NCBI GenBank assembly: GCA_028289455.1
Contig: JANQPN010000021.1
Coordinates: 1-37,726 of the forward strand
DNA length: 37,726 nt
DNA from: Wenzhouxiangellaceae bacterium
Lineage (GTDB): Bacteria > Pseudomonadota > Gammaproteobacteria > Xanthomonadales > Wenzhouxiangellaceae
Direction: 5' to 3'
A program made the position numbers and the translations under genes. The notes beneath the pieces were generated by a model. The model worked only from the letters and a program-made list of their open reading frames with translations, searched no databases and was not told where the DNA came from. The stretch's first letter is position 1, and each line of letters begins with the position of its first letter. Below, one piece after another: positions 30,366 through 37,726 of the stretch.

Positions 30366-32459
30366 TTATTCAGTTTCTTCGGCACTCAGTGCTTTCATGC
30401 TTAACCGGATTCGGCCCTGTTTATCCACTTCCAGCACCTTCACGCGTACCTTATCGCCCTCGCTGAGCTTGTCGGTTACATTTTCCACGCGCTCTTCAGA
30501 AATCTGGGAAATGTGCAGCAGACCGTCACGTCCTGGCAGAATGGACACAAACGCACCAAAGTTCATAATACGTTCGACCTTGCCTTCGTAGATCTTGCCC
30601 ACTTCAACATCAGCGGTAATCAGCTCGATTCGGCGACGTGCTTCATCAGCAGCATCTTTATTGGCAGAAGCAATGGTGACCACACCATCATCTTCGATAT
30701 CAATCACCGTCCCGGTTTCCTCGGTTATCTGACGGATAGTCACACCGCCCTTACCGATGATGTCACGAATTTTGTCAGGGTTAACCCGCAACTTCATCAG
30801 GCGTGGTGCATACTCAGACATCTCCGTGCGTGCCTGCTCAATCACCTTGTTCATTTCGCCCAGAATATACCGGCGCCCTTCAGTGGCCTGCGCCAATGCG
30901 ACTCGCATGATTTCTTCGGTGATGCCATCTATTTTGATGTCCATCTGCAATGCAGTAATGCCATCGGTGGTACCAGCAACCTTGAAATCCATATCACCAA
31001 GATGATCTTCGTCACCCAGGATATCAGTCAATACCGCAAAACGGTCACCTTCCTTAACCAATCCCATGGCAATACCCGCCACCGGTGATTTGACCGGTAC
31101 ACCGGCGTCCATCAGAGCCAGAGAGGTACCGCACACAGAAGCCATTGAGCTGGAACCGTTGGATTCGGTGATTTCTGAAACCACCCGTACCACATACGGG
31201 AAATCATCCATTGATGGCACTACCGCGCTCACGCCGCGACGCGCCAGTTTGCCGTGACCAATCTCACGACGCTTGGGTCCGCTCATGAAGCCGGTTTCAC
31301 CGACACAGTAATGCGGGAAGTTGTAATGCAGCATAAAGTTATCTTTGTACTCACCTTCCACTGCATCAATGATTTGAGCGTCACGTCCCGTGCCCAGCGT
31401 AGCAACCACCAGCGCCTGAGTTTCACCGCGGGTGAATATAGCCGAGCCATGGGTACGAGGCAGTACGCCGACTTCTACGTCAATCGGGCGTACCGTGGTC
31501 AGATCACGACCGTCAATTCGTGGCTCGCCGCTGAGGACACGTTCACGAACCAACCGTTTTTCCAAACCGTTGAATGCGTCCATGGCTTCGGACTCATCAA
31601 TCGCATCCTCGCCCTGCAGCAGCGTTTCACGCAACTTGGTGCGGGCGTTACCTACAGCGTTTTGCCGCTCCAGCTTATCGGTGATGCTGTAAGCAGCAAT
31701 CAGGTCATTCTTGAAGTGTTCGGTGACCAGATTTTCCACCGTCGCATTTTTTTCTTCCGCCTGCCAGTCCCAGGACGGTTTACCGGTTTCGGCAACCAGC
31801 TCTTTAATGGCCTGAATTGCAACCTGCATAGCCTGATGGCCAAAAGTGACCGCGCCCAGCATGACTTCTTCTGACAGAAGTTTGGCTTCTGATTCAACCA
31901 TCAATACCGCTGAATCGGTTCCCGCCACTACCAGATCCAAATCTGAATCCTTAAGTTCTTCGGCACCCGGGTTCAGCAAATACTGGCCATCGCGATAGCC
32001 GACCCGAACGGCGCCCAGTGGGCCGTTAAACGGCATGCCTGACAATGCCAGCGCTGCAGATGCGCCGATCAGAGCAGGGATATCACCGTTGGTTTCCGGG
32101 TTCGAAGACACCAGTGTAGCCACTACCTGCACTTCATTCCGAAAGCCTTTTGGAAACATCGGTCTGATCGGCCGGTCGATCAATCGGGAAGTCAGGGTTT
32201 CCTTCTCAGTCGGACGCCCTTCACGTTTGAAGAAGCCACCAGGAATCCGGCCGGCTGCGTAAAATTTTTCCTGATAGTTAACCGTTAACGGGAAGAAGTC
32301 ACGATCAGGATCAGCCTGCTTCCTGCCTACTGCAGCAACCAGAACCGAGGTTTCATTCATGGTCACCATGACCGCCGCATCTGCCTGGCGGGCTACATGA
32401 CCGGTTTCTATTGTGATGCTGTGTGCACCATATTCAAATGTTTTAGTTATCTTTTGCAC
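30366..32459 (-). CDS. pnp: Polyribonucleotide nucleotidyltransferase (PNPase)
   Basis: The 697-residue enzyme degrades mRNA by phosphorolysis from the 3' end and is part of the degradosome. It contains two RNase PH cores ([16 protein letters not shown] and [12 protein letters not shown] regions) and the catalytic-site [13 protein letters not shown]. The C-terminus carries KH (I-I-G-K-G-G) and S1 (G-K-I-Y-E-G-K-V) RNA-binding domains. The start is GTG at 32459 with an AGGA eight bases upstream; non-ATG starts are common in pnp. It follows rpsO by 106 bases, a gap that holds a strong hairpin which may be a processing site for autoregulation as known in E. coli. The sequence is complete. Confidence 0.97.
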   Translation of the reverse strand: MQKITKTFEYGAHSITIETGHVARQADAAVMVTMNETSVLVAAVGRKQADPDRDFFPLTVNYQEKFYAAGRIPGGFFKREGRPTEKETLTSRLIDRPIRPMFPKGFRNEVQVVATLVSSNPETNGDIPALIGASAALALSGMPFNGPLGAVRVGYRDGQYLLNPGAEELKDSDLDLVVAGTDSAVLMVESEAKLLSEEVMLGAVTFGHQAMQVAIQAIKELVAETGKPSWDWQAEEKNATVENLVTEHFKNDLIAAYSITDKLERQNAVGNARTKLRETLLQGEDAIDESEAMDAFNGLEKRLVRERVLSGEPRIDGRDLTTVRPIDVEVGVLPRTHGSAIFTRGETQALVVATLGTGRDAQIIDAVEGEYKDNFMLHYNFPHYCVGETGFMSGPKRREIGHGKLARRGVSAVVPSMDDFPYVVRVVSEITESNGSSSMASVCGTSLALMDAGVPVKSPVAGIAMGLVKEGDRFAVLTDILGDEDHLGDMDFKVAGTTDGITALQMDIKIDGITEEIMRVALAQATEGRRYILGEMNKVIEQARTEMSEYAPRLMKLRVNPDKIRDIIGKGGVTIRQITEETGTVIDIEDDGVVTIASANKDAADEARRRIELITADVEVGKIYEGKVERIMNFGAFVSILPGRDGLLHISQISEERVENVTDKLSEGDKVRVKVLEVDKQGRIRLSMKALSAEETE

Positions 32460-32493
32460 TTCGTTGTCCTAAGTTTTTTACTGCCAGATGAGC

Positions 32494-32519
32494 TAATGGC
32501 CGGACAATGCCGGCCATTA
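32494..32519 (-). promoter_or_regulatory. Ten-pair hairpin between rpsO and pnp
   Basis: TAATGGCCGG (32494-32503) pairs perfectly with CCGGCCATTA (32510-32519), loop six. It lies in the rpsO-pnp gap, about 35 bases before the pnp start in transcript order. No T-run follows, so it is more likely an RNA processing or attenuation structure than a terminator. In E. coli RNase III cuts a pnp leader hairpin during autoregulation; a similar role here is inference. Confidence 0.5.
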
Positions 32520-32565
32520 ATCAGACAGTTGTTAATTCGCTAATCAGTCGGGCTGGAAAGCCGGA

Positions 32566-32835
32566 TCAGCGGCGCAATCCAAGGCGTTGTATCAGATCAC
32601 GGTAACGCTGCACATCGGTGTTCTTTAAGTAGTTCAGCAACCGACGGCGTGAATTCACCATTTGCAGCAACCCACGGCGCGAGTGATGATCGCCTTTATG
32701 CGAATCGAAATGCTGGGTCAGGTGTTTGATCCGGCTGGTCAGCAATGCAACCTGTACTTCCGGTGAACCTGTGTCATTCGGGCCTCGTTGGTAGTCGCTG
32801 ACGATCTGAGCTTTCTGCTCGGCTGTTAGTGACAT
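32566..32835 (-). CDS. rpsO: 30S ribosomal protein S15
   Basis: The 89-residue protein binds the central domain of 16S rRNA and helps form bridges to the 50S subunit. The sequence is typical over its length: [21 protein letters not shown], [16 protein letters not shown] and L-L-x-Y-L-K-x-x-D. The start at ATG 32835 has an AGGAG ribosome site six bases upstream. A frame nine codons longer includes the ribosome site and is wrong. The gene lies between truB and pnp as in many gammaproteobacteria and has its own promoter and a structured leader. Confidence 0.98.
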   Translation of the reverse strand: MSLTAEQKAQIVSDYQRGPNDTGSPEVQVALLTSRIKHLTQHFDSHKGDHHSRRGLLQMVNSRRRLLNYLKNTDVQRYRDLIQRLGLRR

Positions 32836-32865
32836 GTTTTCTCCTAATATACCTTTATACAAGTA

Positions 32866-32948
32866 GGCAACGAGGCTTTATGGAAATACCCTGCCGGCAG
32901 CTCTCACCGGGCCATCAGAAGGCATTTGCACAAAGCCTCGCCGTCGCC
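32866..32948 (-). promoter_or_regulatory. Structured rpsO leader, candidate S15 autoregulatory RNA
   Basis: In the rpsO leader, plus-strand CGAGGCTTT (32871-32879) pairs with AAAGCCTCG (32932-32940), closing a loop of 52 bases. Inside, CCGG (32894-32897) can pair with CCGG (32907-32910), and GCC (32911-32913) with GGC (32921-32923), giving a possible three-way junction. GGC (32866-32868) and GCC (32946-32948) may extend the base. S15 binds three-way junctions in 16S rRNA and represses its own mRNA in studied bacteria through varied leader structures. Use of this one is inference. Confidence 0.5.
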
Positions 32949-32976
32949 TAAGTTTTCATAAAAAAGACAGCAGCAT

Positions 32977-33006
32977 ATTGTACTGTGCCCAGTCCATGCT
33001 TGTAAA
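32977..33006 (-). promoter_or_regulatory. Probable sigma-70 promoter of rpsO
   Basis: On the minus strand TTTACA (plus 33001-33006) and TACAAT (plus 32977-32982) are separated by 18 bases, matching the -35 and -10 consensus at five of six positions each. Transcription would start near 32970, giving a leader of about 135 bases that contains the structured element. Confidence 0.65.
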
Positions 33007-33045
33007 CAGATCAGACACAATCACAACTCCTGTAAAAATCAAGGC

Positions 33046-33945
33046 TCATTGTTCAGCCACATGAAACAGCCTGGCAACCTTCAAACTGTTATCGGTCATT
33101 ATTTCACCCATGCCCAGAAACAGATTGTCGGCTGTATAAACCCTGATCAACCCGGCAGCATGATCAGACCGGTCTTTAATCAGCTGACCTTGGACAAACC
33201 GCGCGCTCTGACCGGCATCCAGGTTAATGGCCGGATAATGCAACAATGCCTGATCAGCACTCAGCAGGTTTGTATGAGGATCTGCTGCTTTTTCTAGCTG
33301 TTCCAACGTGATCATCTGCGCCTCTGCAAACTGACGGATCGCGATACGTCTCAAGCTGACCAAATGTCCAGTGCTGCCCGCCTTTTCCGCCAGCTGTTCA
33401 CCCAGAGTGCGAATGTAGGCGCCTTTACTGCAATGCACTTCAAAACTCAGCAATGGTGGATTCCATGCTGTAACTTTCAATCTGTAAATGGTGATCCGTC
33501 GTGCTTTGCGCTCTACCGTTTTACCCTGACGCGCCAGCTTATACAGCGGTTGCCCCTGGTGTTTCAGTGCCGAAAACATCGGTGGAACCTGTTCCAGTTC
33601 ACCGGTCAGACCCGCTGCCAGATACTGCCACTGCTGACTATCCAATGATGGAATCTCAGCTGTTTGAACCGGGTCGCCTTCACAGTCTCCGGTAGTAGTG
33701 GATTGCCCCAGTTTCAGCACCGCCTGATAGGCCTTATCTGCATCCAGCAGATAGGCATTGGCCTTGGTTGCCTGGCCAAAGGCACACAACAGCATCCCGG
33801 TGGCAAACGGATCAAGCGTGCCGGCATGTCCGGCCTTGCGTATACCCAAAATGCGTTTAGCCCGACTCAGGGCCTGGTTGGAACTGAGGCCGGCAGGTTT
33901 ATCCAGCAATAGCAAACCACCGGTGACAGGCGCGCTGCCGGCCAC
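33046..33945 (-). CDS. truB: tRNA pseudouridine-55 synthase
   Basis: The 299-residue enzyme makes pseudouridine 55 in the T loop of tRNAs. The N-terminal G-G-L-L-L-L-D-K-P-A-G-L-S-S and the catalytic G-H-A-G-T-L-D-P-F-A-T-G (aspartate 45) are intact, as are Y-x-A-V-L-K-L-G and V-P-P-M-F-S-A-L-K-x-x-G-x-x-L-Y. A C-terminal PUA-like region follows. The start is GTG 33945, five bases after the rbfA stop, so the two are in one operon. A purine-rich stretch at the end of rbfA can serve as ribosome site. Length is normal. Confidence 0.96.
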   Translation of the reverse strand: MAGSAPVTGGLLLLDKPAGLSSNQALSRAKRILGIRKAGHAGTLDPFATGMLLCAFGQATKANAYLLDADKAYQAVLKLGQSTTTGDCEGDPVQTAEIPSLDSQQWQYLAAGLTGELEQVPPMFSALKHQGQPLYKLARQGKTVERKARRITIYRLKVTAWNPPLLSFEVHCSKGAYIRTLGEQLAEKAGSTGHLVSLRRIAIRQFAEAQMITLEQLEKAADPHTNLLSADQALLHYPAINLDAGQSARFVQGQLIKDRSDHAAGLIRVYTADNLFLGMGEIMTDNSLKVARLFHVAEQ

Positions 33946-33950
33946 AGAAG

Positions 33951-34325
33951 TTACTCTTCTTCGCTGGAGCTGCGGACTGAAGCCAGCAAAGCATCCATAT
34001 GCTCACCGGTTTCAATGGAAGTATCCTGCAGGAACCGCAGTTCAGGCGTGGTCCTCATACGCAACTGCTGCCCCAGGATACCGCGCAGATAACCGGCACC
34101 ACGATTAAGCGCTGCCAAGCTGCTGGTGGCTTTATCGCTTTCCAGCACTGAGACATACACTTTGGCAACGGCCAGATCACGACTGACCTCGACATCAGAT
34201 ACGCTGACAAACCCGATCTCAGGGTCATTCAATTCGCGCTGGACCAGTACACCAAGCTCACGGCGCAGCAACCCGGCCACCCGGTCATGCCGGGCAAAAT
34301 CACGCTGTTGGCCTCTGTAACCCAT
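33951..34325 (-). CDS. rbfA: Ribosome-binding factor A
   Basis: The 124-residue protein matures the 30S subunit by binding 16S rRNA near helix 1 and aiding late assembly and cold growth. The sequence shows the KH-like fold of the family: R-V-A-G-L-L-R-R-E-L-G-V-L-V, D-P-E-I-G-F-V-S-V-S-D-V-E-V-S-R-D-L, A-K-V-Y-V-S-V, and a late L-R-M-R-T-T-P-E-L-R-F. An acidic S-S-S-E-E-E tail ends the protein. It is ten bases from infB and five from truB, in the standard operon order. Confidence 0.95.
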   Translation of the reverse strand: MGYRGQQRDFARHDRVAGLLRRELGVLVQRELNDPEIGFVSVSDVEVSRDLAVAKVYVSVLESDKATSSLAALNRGAGYLRGILGQQLRMRTTPELRFLQDTSIETGEHMDALLASVRSSSEEE

Positions 34326-34335
34326 AAGCTTGCGT

Positions 34336-36918
34336 TTAATCCAGGGTACGGGCTACTTCGATGCGTTCAAAGCATTCGATCTGATCGCCCGGGCGTACAT
34401 CGTTGTATTGTTTTACACCGATACCACACTCAACCCCCGAGGCCACTTCACCGACATCATCCTTGAAGCGCCGTAACGATTCCAGCTCGCCTTCGAAAAT
34501 CACCACATTATCTCGTAATACACGAATCGGATTCTGGCGCTTCACTGTGCCTTCCACTACCAGGCAGCCTGCAACAGCACCCAATTTGGCACTGCGGAAG
34601 ACATCCTTCACTTCAGCCAAACCGATAATCTGCTCTTTGGTTTCAGTACCCAGCAAACCGCTGATGGCTGCCTTGACCTGATCAATCGCATCGTAAATGA
34701 CGCTGTAATAATGCAGATCCAGGTCATTTTCCTTGATGATTTTTCTTGCTGTGGCATCGGCACGCACGTTGAAGCCGATCACAATCGCATTGGATGCCTG
34801 CGCCAATGAAGCATCGGACTCTGTAATACCACCCACGCCACTGACTACTACATTCACCTGAATGTGCTCATTCGAGAGTCGGGTCAAAGCATCGCGCAAC
34901 GCTTCCACACTGCCCTGTACGTCAGCCTTGATAACCAGATTGACCGTCTGCTGTTCACCATCCTGCCCCATCTGTTCAAACAGGTTCTGCAGTTTGGCGG
35001 CCTGCTGATGCGCCAGCCGGCCTTCGCGGCTTTTGGCCTGACGTTGCGAGGCGGCTTCCTTGGCTTTGCGCTCGTTGGCAACCACTATCACTTCATCGCC
35101 GGCATTAGGCACACCGGACAAACCGATAATTTCCACCGGGAAAGATGGTCCGACTTCCGTGACGACTTCTCCCAGTTCGTTCAACATTGAACGGGCACGC
35201 CCATACTCCTGACCAGCCAGTACCATTTCGCCTTTTCGCAGAGTTCCGTCCTGAACCAGCAATGTGGCAACCGGGCCGCGGCCTTTATCCAGTCTGGACT
35301 CAACCACCACACCACGTGCTTTGCGGTTGTCCTGAGCATGCAGTTCCATCAGCTCAGCCTGCAGACTGATCGCTTCAAGCAGGTTATCAATGCCTTCCCC
35401 GGTTTTGGCGGAAACATGTACAAAAATTTCCTCGCCGCCCCAGTCTTCCGGAATCACTTCTTCCTTGCTGAGCTCATTTTTTACCCGATCCGGGTCAGCG
35501 TTATCCTTATCAATCTTATTGACTGCTACGATCAACGGCACCTCAGCTGCGCGGGCATGCTGGATTGCTTCCTTGGTCTGGGGCATTACCCCGTCATCGG
35601 CAGCCACTACCAGAATCACAATATCAGTTACCTGAGCACCACGGGCCCGCATAGCGGTAAATGCCGCATGGCCTGGTGTATCAAGAAAAGTAATACCGCC
35701 GCGTTCGGTTTTAACATGATAGGCACCGATGTGCTGGGTAATACCACCGGCTTCACCATCAGCCACCCTGGTTTCCCGGATGTAATCCAGTAGTGAGGTC
35801 TTACCGTGATCAACGTGTCCCATAATAGTGACCACCGGTGGACGCACTTCGCCTTCTTCAGGTTGATGCTCCTGATCCTGTTCAGCAACCAGCTCCGCCT
35901 CAATATCTTTTTCAACCGCGGCACTGGCAGCATGTCCCATTTCTTCAACCACAAGAATGGCTGTTTCCTGATCCAGTGTCTGGTTGATCGTCACCATCAT
36001 GCCCATCTGCATCATGACCTTGATCAATTCGCCGCTTTTAACCGCCATCATTTTCGCCAGCTCGGAAACGGTGATGGTCTCAGGTACCTGTATCTCCCGC
36101 TTGACCGGTGCCGCCGGCTTCTGGAAACCGTGCTCCTTGCCGACCGACAATTCCGAGCGGCGTTTGGTTTTGGTTTTTTTGCGTCGTCCACTGCCGGCGG
36201 TAACATGCAGTTCCGCACGGCCATAACGGGTGTCGCGCTGGCGGCTGGCTGCCTCGCGGCGTTTCTTTTCCTCCCGCTGAATTTCTATTCTGGCTGCCGC
36301 ACGCTGACGCTCTGCTTCTTTTTCCTGACGTAGCCGTTCCTGTTCACGCTCATTTTCTTCAGCTTCACGCTTGGCCTGCTCTTCGGCTTCGCGCTTGGCA
36401 TTCAGCTCAGCCTCACGCTTGGCTTTTTCCTCAGCTTCCTTGCGCTGCTGCTCTTCAGCCTGTTGGCGTGCCTGCTCTTCCTGTTCTACACGGACACGCT
36501 CTTCAGCTTCCCGCTGCTGGCGAATTTCTTCAAGCGCCTTTTGTGCCGCTTCCCGTTCCGGGTCCACACTTTTGCCGGCAGTATCACCACCGCGCTTGAT
36601 ATAAGTGCGCTTGCGCCGAACTTCGACATTTACCGTTTTCGGTGGTGTACTGCGCCCACCGACACGTCCGCCACCGGGCACTGTGATTTCAGAGACTGTA
36701 CGGCGCTTCAGCGTTACCCGCTTAGGTGCTGCAGCAGTTGACTCATCCTTGCCATGGCTGGCCCGCAGGTGTGCAAGCAGGGTCTTTTTATCTTCGTTGG
36801 ATACCTCAGCATCCGGGTCGGTAATCGCCACGCCTGAATCTTTTAACTGACTAAGCAATTTATCTATGGGTACACCCAATACTTCGGCCAGTTGTTTTAC
36901 AGTTACTTTTGATGACAT
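34336..36918 (-). CDS. infB: Translation initiation factor IF-2
   Basis: The 860-residue GTPase brings initiator tRNA to the ribosome. An IF2-N domain (V-K-Q-L-A-E-V-L-G near residue 7) is followed by a long charged region rich in A-K-R-E-A-E repeats and a second N-terminal domain near residue 280. The GTPase shows G1 G-H-V-D-H-G-K-T (about 364), G3 D-T-P-G-H-A-A-F and G4 N-K-I-D. The C-terminal beta-barrels and tRNA-binding domain end in [16 protein letters not shown] 36916-36918 has an AGGT about ten bases upstream. It lies 71 bases after nusA. Internal in-frame starts for shorter IF-2 forms are possible but were not resolved. Confidence 0.98.
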   Translation of the reverse strand: MSSKVTVKQLAEVLGVPIDKLLSQLKDSGVAITDPDAEVSNEDKKTLLAHLRASHGKDESTAAAPKRVTLKRRTVSEITVPGGGRVGGRSTPPKTVNVEVRRKRTYIKRGGDTAGKSVDPEREAAQKALEEIRQQREAEERVRVEQEEQARQQAEEQQRKEAEEKAKREAELNAKREAEEQAKREAEENEREQERLRQEKEAERQRAAARIEIQREEKKRREAASRQRDTRYGRAELHVTAGSGRRKKTKTKRRSELSVGKEHGFQKPAAPVKREIQVPETITVSELAKMMAVKSGELIKVMMQMGMMVTINQTLDQETAILVVEEMGHAASAAVEKDIEAELVAEQDQEHQPEEGEVRPPVVTIMGHVDHGKTSLLDYIRETRVADGEAGGITQHIGAYHVKTERGGITFLDTPGHAAFTAMRARGAQVTDIVILVVAADDGVMPQTKEAIQHARAAEVPLIVAVNKIDKDNADPDRVKNELSKEEVIPEDWGGEEIFVHVSAKTGEGIDNLLEAISLQAELMELHAQDNRKARGVVVESRLDKGRGPVATLLVQDGTLRKGEMVLAGQEYGRARSMLNELGEVVTEVGPSFPVEIIGLSGVPNAGDEVIVVANERKAKEAASQRQAKSREGRLAHQQAAKLQNLFEQMGQDGEQQTVNLVIKADVQGSVEALRDALTRLSNEHIQVNVVVSGVGGITESDASLAQASNAIVIGFNVRADATARKIIKENDLDLHYYSVIYDAIDQVKAAISGLLGTETKEQIIGLAEVKDVFRSAKLGAVAGCLVVEGTVKRQNPIRVLRDNVVIFEGELESLRRFKDDVGEVASGVECGIGVKQYNDVRPGDQIECFERIEVARTLD
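36362..36481 (-). repeat. Five tandem 24-base units in infB
   Basis: Imperfect 24-base units begin at 36362, 36386, 36410, 36434 and 36458. They encode eight-residue charged segments of the A-K-R-E-A-E-x-x type, the helical linker of IF-2. Such linkers often differ in copy number between strains. Confidence 0.7.
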
Positions 36919-36989
36919 TGCTACTATTACCTTAGTGTTTTTTGCGCGCGTCTATTTCGACAACAATCGATAGTAATCCCACTACCCAA

Positions 36990-37726
36990 TTACTCGGCTT
37001 CCTCAGCAAACCAGTGGGCGCGTGCCGCCATAATCAATTTGGCAGCCAGATCTGCATCCATATCCGGAATCTCTTCCAGCTCGTCAACCGAGCAATCGGC
37101 CAGGTCATCGCGGCTGCGGATACCTTTTTCAGCCAGTCGATATGCCAATGCTTCAGTCATATCATCCAGGTCCAGCAAATCCTGTTCGGGTTTGTTCTCA
37201 TCCAGCACCTCTTCGCGCATGATCATCTGCGTAAGCAGGGCATCGCGTGCACGGCGGCGCAATTCAGAAACAATTTCCTCATCAAATTCTTCGATAGCCA
37301 GCAGCTCGCTTTCCGGCACATAAGCCACTTCTTCGACATTACTGAAGCCTTCCTGAACCAGAATGCCCGCCAGCTCTTCATCCACATCCAGCTTGCTGGT
37401 GAATACATCCAGAATTTCTCTGGCTTCGGCTTCGCTCTTGGATTCCGCATCCGCCAGCGTCATCACATTCAACTGCCAGCCACTCAAGCCGCTGGCGAGT
37501 CTTACATTCTGCCCGCCACGACCGATAGCCTGTGACAGGTTTTCTTCTTCCACAGCGATATCCATGCTCTTCTTTTCTTCATCAACCACGATGGAGCTGA
37601 CTTCTGCCGGCGCCATGGCGTTGATAACAAACTGTGCAGGATTATCGTCCCATAAAATAATGTCGATCCGTTCGCCGGCCAGCTCATTGCTGACCGCCTG
37701 TACCCGGGAGCCACGCATGCCTACAC
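36990..37726 (-). CDS. nusA: Transcription termination/antitermination factor NusA (5' part missing)
   Basis: The window ends inside this gene; about 245 C-terminal residues are present. They include the end of the S1/KH region ([10 protein letters not shown], then L-A-G-E-R-I-D-I-I), a KH motif [11 protein letters not shown], and the two acidic repeats that bind lambda N and the RNA polymerase alpha subunit (around L-L-A-I-E-E-F-D and L-E-E-I-P-D-M-D). NusA controls pausing, termination and rRNA antitermination. The order nusA-infB-rbfA-truB-rpsO-pnp is standard. The promoter, the N-terminal domain and any upstream rimP lie outside the window. Confidence 0.96.
   Translation of the reverse strand, partial: VGMRGSRVQAVSNELAGERIDIILWDDNPAQFVINAMAPAEVSSIVVDEEKKSMDIAVEEENLSQAIGRGGQNVRLASGLSGWQLNVMTLADAESKSEAEAREILDVFTSKLDVDEELAGILVQEGFSNVEEVAYVPESELLAIEEFDEEIVSELRRRARDALLTQMIMREEVLDENKPEQDLLDLDDMTEALAYRLAEKGIRSRDDLADCSVDELEEIPDMDADLAAKLIMAARAHWFAEEAE

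Noticed and set aside
30513..31874. Plus-strand frames of 191 and 206 residues opposite pnp
   Set aside because: Antisense shadows of a highly conserved gene with strong codon bias; no plausible start sites or motifs.
36362..36481. Tandem 24-base repeats as a possible CRISPR array
   Set aside because: The repeats are contiguous without spacers and encode the charged linker of IF-2 in frame.
36942..37535. Plus-strand 197-residue frame opposite nusA
   Set aside because: Shadow of nusA; its translation has no recognisable features.

Overview
The window is ordinary chromosome from a gammaproteobacterium, probably free-living and aquatic. This rests on the block nusA-infB-rbfA-truB-rpsO-pnp in its usual gammaproteobacterial order at the right-hand end, and on lipopolysaccharide genes of gammaproteobacterial type (kdkA, a family 9 glycosyltransferase, DUF6165). 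I cannot name the genus. There is no phage, integrase, insertion sequence or CRISPR array. The only mobile-element trace is one degenerate REP-associated-type transposase gene. Layout: (1) 1-2336: the tail of an unknown protein, a PmtA-like methyltransferase, and opposite it a compact SDR-hinT-crcB operon. (2) 2337-4714: a 380-base gap, a POT-family peptide transporter and a small FmdB-type zinc-ribbon protein. (3) 4954-11389: a three-gene operon of an ECF sigma factor, a 910-residue membrane anti-sigma factor fused to a VWA-like domain, and a 1026-residue exported protein of repeated beta-rich modules. This looks like a cell-surface signalling unit of undescribed function. (4) 11465-14584: on the minus strand, a DUF1801 gene and a dsbB / class II DAHP synthase / exported peroxiredoxin operon that ends at a clear intrinsic terminator. 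(5) 14878-20841: an orphan hutH, a secreted SUMF1-fold protein with an extreme acidic tract, rnd (RNase D), a periplasmic beta-propeller protein and tRNA-Arg(CCT). (6) 20863-24457: a translationally coupled minus-strand operon of a PhyH-type dioxygenase, a YhhQ/VUT-type transporter and a Tat-exported flavin amine oxidase, with a divergent alpha/beta hydrolase. The amine oxidase is circularly permuted: its normally C-terminal FAD-binding segment precedes its Rossmann motif. (7) 24598-30197: the degenerate transposase, kdkA, a heptosyltransferase-like GT9 gene, DUF6165, and a large OmpA protein with three Ig-like repeats that overlaps DUF6165. (8) 30313-37726: pnp, rpsO, truB, rbfA, infB and the 3' part of nusA. 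A promoter and a structured leader precede rpsO and may be an S15 autoregulatory element. The most unusual items are the permuted amine oxidase and its coupled operon, the sigma / VWA anti-sigma / giant beta-protein operon, the rpsO leader, and two perfect 14-bp inverted repeats, one at a start codon and one inside a gene. All functions are read from sequence motifs; no database search was possible.
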